From: Parapristionchus giblindavisi
Lineage: Eukaryota > Nematoda > Chromadorea > Rhabditida > Diplogasteridae
Reading direction: 5' to 3'
DNA: 64,000 nt
Assembly (NCBI GenBank): GCA_943737045.1
Contig: CALSFV010000005.1
Coordinates: 1,116,001 to 1,180,000, forward strand
Shown: in pieces, positions 57,686 through 64,000 of the stretch
How the letters are laid out: each line of letters begins with the position of its first letter
How positions within the stretch are numbered: the first letter of the stretch is position 1
Translations under genes and position numbers: made by a program
Notes under the pieces: generated by a model
Told to the model about the DNA's origin: nothing
The model's input: only the letters and a program-made list of their open reading frames with translations
The model's database searches: none

Positions 57686-57894
57686 CCGTCATGTAGTCAT
57701 GTTCGGTCCAGACCTCTCTACACCGTATCCCTGCAGCAAACCAGGCAGCACCATCTGCTCACGCTGCAGAGTCAGCACCTGTTTCTGGCCAAGCATGCAC
57801 CGTTGTTAAGCATTGCATGTTTCATTTGTTGTTTAATTGTAAATAAATATGATATATTGATTGAAAACAAAATGAGCAAAAAAGGTTTGTCATG

Positions 57895-57970
57895 TAAGGA
57901 ATCGAACCATGGTATGAGAGCAAACGAAAATTTTATAGTCGAGTATCTTTCCGACTACGCCACTTCGTGG
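57895..57970 (-). pseudogene. tRNA-like sequence
   Basis: Minus strand has an A-box (GTGGCGTAGTCGG) and a B-box (GGTTCGATTCC) with a long middle part like a variable arm, but the anticodon stem does not pair. A tRNA pseudogene or SINE head. Confidence 0.5.
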
Positions 57971-58876
57971 TGTTTGAAGGGAAACATGGACCAGATGAGG
58001 TATCTATGCCATTTCAATTCCCGTGTAACTGCCGTTTCCATATTGATTTTCAACATCGATTTTCCGACCTTAGGAAGCCCAGACCCAAAAAATGAAAGAC
58101 CAAAAAGTCTTAAAATTTGATCATTTTCTGTTATATACAGTACAATATTTATTTTACCACTCCAGTATATAAGAGTAGGACTGAGGCAGATTGGAAATCT
58201 TCTTATTCAAGAAAATGGTCATCATCAAGACCAAAACAATAAAATACAGAATTCAATCAATAACATATTATGATTTATCTAAAATATTCTAGTTCTAACA
58301 ATAAGTGAGATCATTTCGTGTCATAAAACGTGATGATTGATCTAAACGGGACATCGATCGATTGTGCTTGGATACAGTAATCTCATTCGTTCCACCAACT
58401 TCGATTTGGCAATGTGGAACCTATAATTATTTCGATAATAATCTCTACACTCGGCTAAGTGGGAATAAATAGTTATCTATTCTTCAGGATTGCTTTTCGT
58501 GATTCACAATTAGAAAAAAAGGATCAATGTAACTGTTTTGATACTGAAGAACGTCTTCAATAGTAATTCAGAAGAATATGAATGAAGAATTTTTCGAGGT
58601 AGGAGCGATCCTCGTTTTGTACCTTATCAAACCAATTCTCTGGTATTTCTAAACCAATAAACTACCAGTCTACTTTTCATTTCCACTTGAAGTAGACTTA
58701 CAAGAATTACTTCTAAGTCTACTTCAAGTGATGTATAATACTGTAATGAATCTCGTCAAATGTTCATTCGCTCGTAGTAAACTTGTAGTAAACTTCAAGT
58801 CAGTAACATATTTTAGTTAGACGGCTAGTTTTGAAATACGAGAGAGACTAATCATTCAATGTGAAGTACTAGCACA
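57971..58876. other. 3' flank of the intact GT49 gene
   Basis: 58240-58430 is the inverted duplicate of 45060-45260. 58680-58800 has repeated aagtagactt/agtctacttcaagt motifs. No gene. Confidence 0.5.
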
Positions 58877-61800
58877 TCATTCAGCGAATAATTTTAAGAC
58901 TCCCTCGATTTGGTTTTCTACTGAAACATACCTCTTCCTGTTTTTGCTCTTTATTGACATTTTCTTCTTTATATCGTCTTTCGCATTAACTGCTCCGTTC
59001 AAAATGTGATAGACGAACAAATCCTGTACAAGACGAAGATCGTATCCAGCTCTGCACACCTCCCAACGCTAGAAAAAAAAGTTCCCTGATTTTTTACTTT
59101 AAGTTTAACAAAAATAATTTTATGATTTTTGCTCTTTTAGTTCATATACTCTCTCGTAAACAAAGAAAGCTAGAGAGCATTGTCAAAGCCGAGAATTTAA
59201 AATCAGCTTGGGATGTACATATATTATAGTACCTTACCAATTCCAAATTATTATCCGCTCGATAGGGGAAGTTCTCATCAAACATTGGTACATCGCGTAA
59301 AGCAACAAATTGGAATTCCCAGTAGCGTTTATATTTGAGATTACTGTAAATATAATCTTAAATCAAACGCATATTACACATTGGATTATTCTCAACTGAT
59401 ATATTTATGGATTTCTTTCAATAATTATATAAATTGTTTAAATTGATATACTTTAACTGGAGTGGGAAAATGCCGGGTTGATCACTTTCGGTCTCGTGGA
59501 GCCATTCTATCAGACGTGGAACAGAGTGTCCTCTATACTGAAAAAATCGCTTAAAGATGGAGACCCTCGAGTTTTTTCGTAACAAGACTGTTCGGGTAGA
59601 ATGATAGAGATTTTTCACACGAAGCGAACGACATATTTCACATTGCGTGATGATATGTTTGAAGCTTGTTATGCGCATTGAAAGTACAACTTTTCAGGCA
59701 AGTAGAGAGTGCCTATCCGAATTGCATACTTGACTCTCTCACTTTCCCATTGTCACTTACGCTAATTTCCATGCAATATTAACATTCTATCCCATGTTAA
59801 TCGCTGCGGGAGTCAGTCATGTCAACTCAAGGGTCTCCTTCTTTTAGAGTTTCTAAACAATTAAACACACGCTTTAAGTATTGTTCATTTATCTTCTTAT
59901 ATGAACACACCTTTATCAAGATTATGTATTCAGTGAAGTTAAAATTTTGATATGGAGCGTATAAAATACACTTGTTTATTTGGTACGAGAGTAGCCAACC
60001 ACTCCCATAAGAGTCTTTCTTGTTTTGCATGGTTCAGAAACTATGCCGATCTCTTTTATATATAATATAGCGCGCGGCGAAGGCCAGCCGGGTTAGAGAG
60101 AGGCAGCGGAGAGAAAATCGAGAGGCGGGGCGAGATGTAGAAGGCTACATCTCGACCTCCTCTCGATTGTGACTTCCGTTCGTTAGCACTGTTTGTCATT
60201 TTCTTATGCAAGTACATTTTATACGCACAATAATTCAAAAAAAATTTTCTGGCGCTTCTTCCGATAGCAAGATCGCGTTCAAAAGTTATGACTATTTTCA
60301 ATGTGAAATCTCATTTGAGCAGGAATTATCAAATAAAAAATGTACAATCGAGAAAATTCCATAAAAATGGAAAGATTTTGGTCTCGGAGGGATTTCCACT
60401 GTTCAAATTGATTTGAAAATCCTGGACAAAGTGAAAATCATTCTTACCCATTCCCGTACGTGGAAAACTCGTCCATTTTTCGAATAGATTATGTCTTTGA
60501 GATCGGACTTATTTAGCTCAAAGTTCCTTAAACGAACGTCCAAGCTAATTGATTTATTTTCTTTCTTGGCCACTATTTTATTTTTTAGAATGATGTCAGA
60601 GAAGAGATCTTCAATATATCTATATATTTGTAAATTTTTTTTGCATACTTATCCAAGATGCTATTCTGTTCAATCTCAAATATCCTGTACAGAAGAGCTC
60701 GTTTTGAATCAATCGGGACTTCTTTCCTTGCCAGGGACAACATTTTCTCATAAAACCCTTTTGAGAATATGTAGTCGGCGTCGGCCATGGCTATGTAACG
60801 AGTTGATGAAAACTGAAATTGAGATTTTTGGAAACTCTTTTTGTTACAATGCCAGTTATATTTATCAAGTTTCTGAAATGTAGACTTTCTAACAGTTTCT
60901 CGAGCAGGTCTAATGATTTTCTGTACATTTTTTTTGAGTATAGACGGGATAAGAAGGGGCCTATTTTCCTTTTATTTTCTATTTCACCTTACCAATCTAG
61001 CCACATTGCGTACAACATTGATCGGGTAATCAGCGACGAACGTTTCGCGACTGCGATTCGTCGCTTGCGTCATTTCTGACTCCACGCACGTTTGCCCCTG
61101 CAATCTTGCATTTTAAAAACAAAATTGCGTTCGCTACAGATGCGATGATCAAGGTATATATGGATAACATGTTTAGAATGTAAAACAAAAAGGGTTAAAA
61201 CATAAATAAAAAACTTTTAAAATCCTCCTGTGCAATCATTATAATAACAAAATCGATTTTACATGAACAAATCAGTGTGTACCTCTTTCTGCTCATACAT
61301 AACGTGCACAGCTAAACGTCGAGCAACAGTCTTATATTTTAAGGCTTCAATTGATCGAGAGATCTGAAAACAACGGATAACTAGATGGGACATCATTTCT
61401 TTTTTGTCATTTGTCATTTCTTAGTTGTCATTTGCCATTTGTTCATTTTTTTCGTGAGCTGGAATAACATTCCCCATTAGCACACTGCATGCAATGGTAC
61501 AATCAAAGAAAGCACCTATAAGATTCGCTGTACACACTATGATGTCACACGTTTGCAAGCAACGTACATGTCAGAACAGCGACCGCGCAGTTGGAACAAG
61601 TTAGAGAAGGATGAAAACTATGAGAGTATGAGGGTGCATGCGAGAAGATGTTCCAGACAGACTGACTGACAGACAGACTGGTAGACAGACAGACAGAGAG
61701 TCAGATAGATTTTACATGGGCAAGCATTATCTATTAGGTAGAACATTCCTATGTTGCTACCAAAGATGAAAGACATAATAGCGTGCTTAAACTTTTTTTA

Positions 61801-63362
61801 CTGCATGATAATGGCTATAATGCAGTATAATGACTTTGACGATGCATTTTACTAGTGACTGTAAACACGAGTCACTAGAGTACGACTGCATGCTTCATAT
61901 AATATGCTTAATCTTTATTAGCCATTCAAACGATTAACCTGATCATTAACATACTCAGCATTGTACCCATCTTGAAGAGAAACTGCCAGTGATATGGGCC
62001 CTCGCCAAGTTTTCAGCTGAAATACAGTGTTTGAAACTCTCCAAATTGTCTATACAAATGTCACCACTCACCAATATACTCAAATACTCCCAATCAAGAG
62101 CAGATGCACTGCTATGTGTCAACAGTGTCAAATCGTCCTCATATTGCTCGTGATCGATCTTAAATTTATATTATGAAAAATATATATTTTTTAAAAACTA
62201 CATTTTGTAATCAAGTAATAGATAGATATTTTGATGTTCTCATATGTTAGAACGATTCCTGTAAATGGAGTCCAAAAAGTACTGTTTCACAGATAAAACC
62301 GTGTTTTTTCCCCAAAAAACCATCATAGACAATCCAAACGGGCACACTATTTATCACCGACCATAGGAACATAACAACGAACGATCACTCGATCAAAGAT
62401 AGAAACCTATGAAGAAGTTGCATGATTGGACGCGATTTTGCCAAGATCGTTTACGATTATAGCTTTCTGTCTTCACAGTTTATTCGCGAGATTTAAACTC
62501 TTCAGAAAGTTGCGAGTTATAATGCTTACTTTTGGTATCTCGTCGCTGACGTCATCTTGTGGAATAACGACAATGACATCACTTCCGGCGTATAGGTACG
62601 GTCGAATACAGTAACCGTGGTAGGAGTAATACGAGGGAGGACGATCAAAAGGAGAAGTGATGTAGGCACGTAGTAACAGATATATCAGGATGATAAATCT
62701 TAAAAATGACATGACACTCGTACGACAAAGATACTACAAAGAAACGTTCACATTCCAAAAATCTGATTTGCATTATCAATGCGATACTATGCGAACTAAC
62801 CGAATGGAGGCATTAAACTTACATATGACTTAAATTACGACTTATACTTATATTTATACTTAAACTTAAGAAAGACTTAGACTTAAACTTACAAGGGAAT
62901 GCTAAGAAAGACTTAGACTTAAACTTACAAGGGAATGCTCACCATGGAGTTATGGTTAGTGACATATGTCACTGGAATCGGAATGAAATTCTGACTGGAT
63001 ATCCGTTGAGTTTACTTGCCATTAGCTTCTGGTATTCGAGAAAATCGACTACGAAAACCCGAATATTGAACGCATAAATTCGACTATCTTGATATGGATA
63101 GCCATATCAACCCGGTTTTCAGCTCCAATCCACGGCAGTTATCAATTTTCTCGAAAACCAGAAGCTCGTGGCAAGTAGACTCAAGGGATATCCAGTCAGT
63201 ATTTGATACCGATTCCTGTGATATATGTCACTAGTCATAACTCCATGATGAGTTCTTAGTATTCCCTTGTTATGTATATTGAAACTTAAACCTAAGATCT
63301 AGATTTAAGTCAAGTAATATTTAATGAGCACTCACATGTACGCAGCGACAACGCTCCGACAT
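58877..63362 (-). CDS. GT49-like (LARGE/B4GAT1-type) glycosyltransferase, intact copy
   Basis: Eleven exons: 63336-63362, 62530-62733, 62072-62158, 61939-62016, 61283-61363, 60993-61097, 60649-60812, 60448-60544, 59452-59537, 59238-59343, 58877-59068 (408 aa). The N-terminus MSERCRCVHYLCRTS is a short cytoplasmic tail before the membrane anchor LRFIILIYLLL, a type II Golgi topology. The catalytic part has TWRGPISLAVSL, DYPINVVRNVARL, IAMADADYIFSKGF (DAD as the DxD metal site), MFDENFPYRADNN and EVCRAGYDLRLVQDLFVYH, matching the GT49 layout. GT49 enzymes add GlcA or Xyl-GlcA to glycans; donor and acceptor here are unknown. Introns hold family 1 and 2 MITEs and a TTAA-type element. The start was chosen because exon 1 and its in-phase junction give the expected tail plus anchor; ATG 62712 would be an internal alternative. 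Confidence 0.82.
59145..59225. mobile_element. MITE family 1 copy in the GT49 gene
   Basis: ctctctcgtaaacaaagaaa, then attgtcaaagccgagaattt, then atcagcttgggatgtac. Orthologous to the 44624 copy in the pseudogene. Confidence 0.75.
59555..59844. mobile_element. TTAA-type foldback relative, no tRNA core
   Basis: ttaaagatggagaccctcga at one end, caagggtctccttctttta at the other. Same interior as 53065-53336. Intron of the GT49 gene. Confidence 0.65.
59952..60231. mobile_element. MITE family 2, full copy
   Basis: TIRs gcgtataaaatacacttg and caagtacattttatacgc. In the same GT49 intron as the TTAA-type element. Confidence 0.85.
62922..63285. mobile_element. Foldback element, about 360 bp
   Basis: acttacaagggaatgctcac and its inverse, with tatgtcac and cttctggt…gagaaaatcgac halves inverted around 63100. 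In intron 1 of the GT49 gene, beside acttagacttaaac simple repeats. Confidence 0.7.
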
Positions 63363-64000
63363 GTGTACAATCTGGAAAAAAGGAAAATTTAAATTACAAA
63401 AAAAAAGTTTCATATGATTTACTATTGGCTTACCGCATGATAGTTTTCGCGCTAATTCGCTAAATTCAAAGACAATTCAAATTCAGTCTGAAAGAAGGGT
63501 AAATCGTCTTTATAGGTAAGATAGTGGTAGTGAGTGCATTGTTTCACAATTATGCCACCATAACAGATGATTGATTATGAATCTGAACAGGAAGTTTTTT
63601 TTAAATTCGCACGCACATTTTTTCGGGAGAAATAATTGAGTCAAAAAATACTAATAAGAGAGAGAATGGTGAATATCGAGTATAACAAAAAGAAAGATAA
63701 TAGACATACCGACTGCACCACAGCAAATTATGTAGAAGAAATAGCATTGATGGAGGCCCTCGAATGTCTATGCAAATGCTTTTAAGCATATCTTAAAACA
63801 TATCGGCTATGCATGATTTTGCATCATGACTTAAAAGTGACATGAGAGAAATTAGCATTGCCAATCAGTCCTTCCAAAAAAAATTAACGAAATCGGAGTC
63901 AGAGCCATTCCGATTTTTTTTTGCCAGCACAGATCTTGTGGATGTCTCCCACGATGTTAAAAAAGTATTCTGTTTAACGCAATACAATATTTATATTATA
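63363..64000. other. Upstream of the GT49 gene, window end
   Basis: Presumed promoter region. A minus-strand frame at 63601-63789 is open but unsupported. 63875-63920 has gaaatcggagtcagagccat, also near 37640 and 40125. Confidence 0.4.

Overview
This window looks like nuclear DNA of a free-living nematode. Genes are split into many small exons, acceptors are of the (T)TTTCAG or TAG type, and most introns are short. One gene closely resembles the nematode SR protein RSP-6, and many palindromic non-autonomous DNA transposons are present. The exon density would suit a rhabditid or diplogastrid (Pristionchus-like) genome, but the clade is an inference. All gene models here are spliced by eye: I joined exons only where reading frame and splice phase agreed.

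Layout. 1-6575 (-): most of a SAC3/GANP (MCM3AP-type) mRNA-export gene, its 3' end cut by the window edge, with a 28-unit 36-bp minisatellite in one intron. 7382-10569 (+): a ten-exon gene ending in a TAZ zinc finger of CBP/p300 type. 11484-13214 (-): a charged Ser/Lys/Glu/Arg-rich protein with repeated exons. 13343-13873 (+): a weak three-exon candidate. 14022-20671: a duplicated cassette with four copies of an unrecognised 84-residue secreted-peptide gene and four tRNA-Trp(CCA) genes, broken up by foldback elements and a dead non-LTR retrotransposon; a fifth tRNA-Trp lies at 27887. 21446-24831 (-): a complete 13-exon secreted protein of unknown function. 24832-30940 is gene-poor.

30940-44984 (+) and 58877-63362 (-) are inverted paralogues of a GT49-like (LARGE/B4GAT1-type) Golgi glycosyltransferase. 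The minus-strand copy is intact (11 exons, 408 aa). The plus-strand copy has lost its start codon and carries frameshifts, and it has been inflated by nested Tc1-like and hAT-like MITEs. A complete SR splicing-factor gene (rsp-6-like, 42244-43713, -) lies inside its last intron. Between the paralogues are a RACK1 pseudogene, two orphan exons of an Msp1/ATAD1-type AAA ATPase, a roughly 1.75-kb minisatellite of about 17-bp units, and several low-confidence exons.

The genes do not form an evident pathway or operon. The themes are RNA processing (SAC3, SR protein), chromatin-type zinc fingers (TAZ), secretion and glycosylation (GT49, secreted peptides), and heavy activity of MITEs. Several MITEs can be assigned to a superfamily from target-site duplications: TTAA, TA, TAA or 8 bp.
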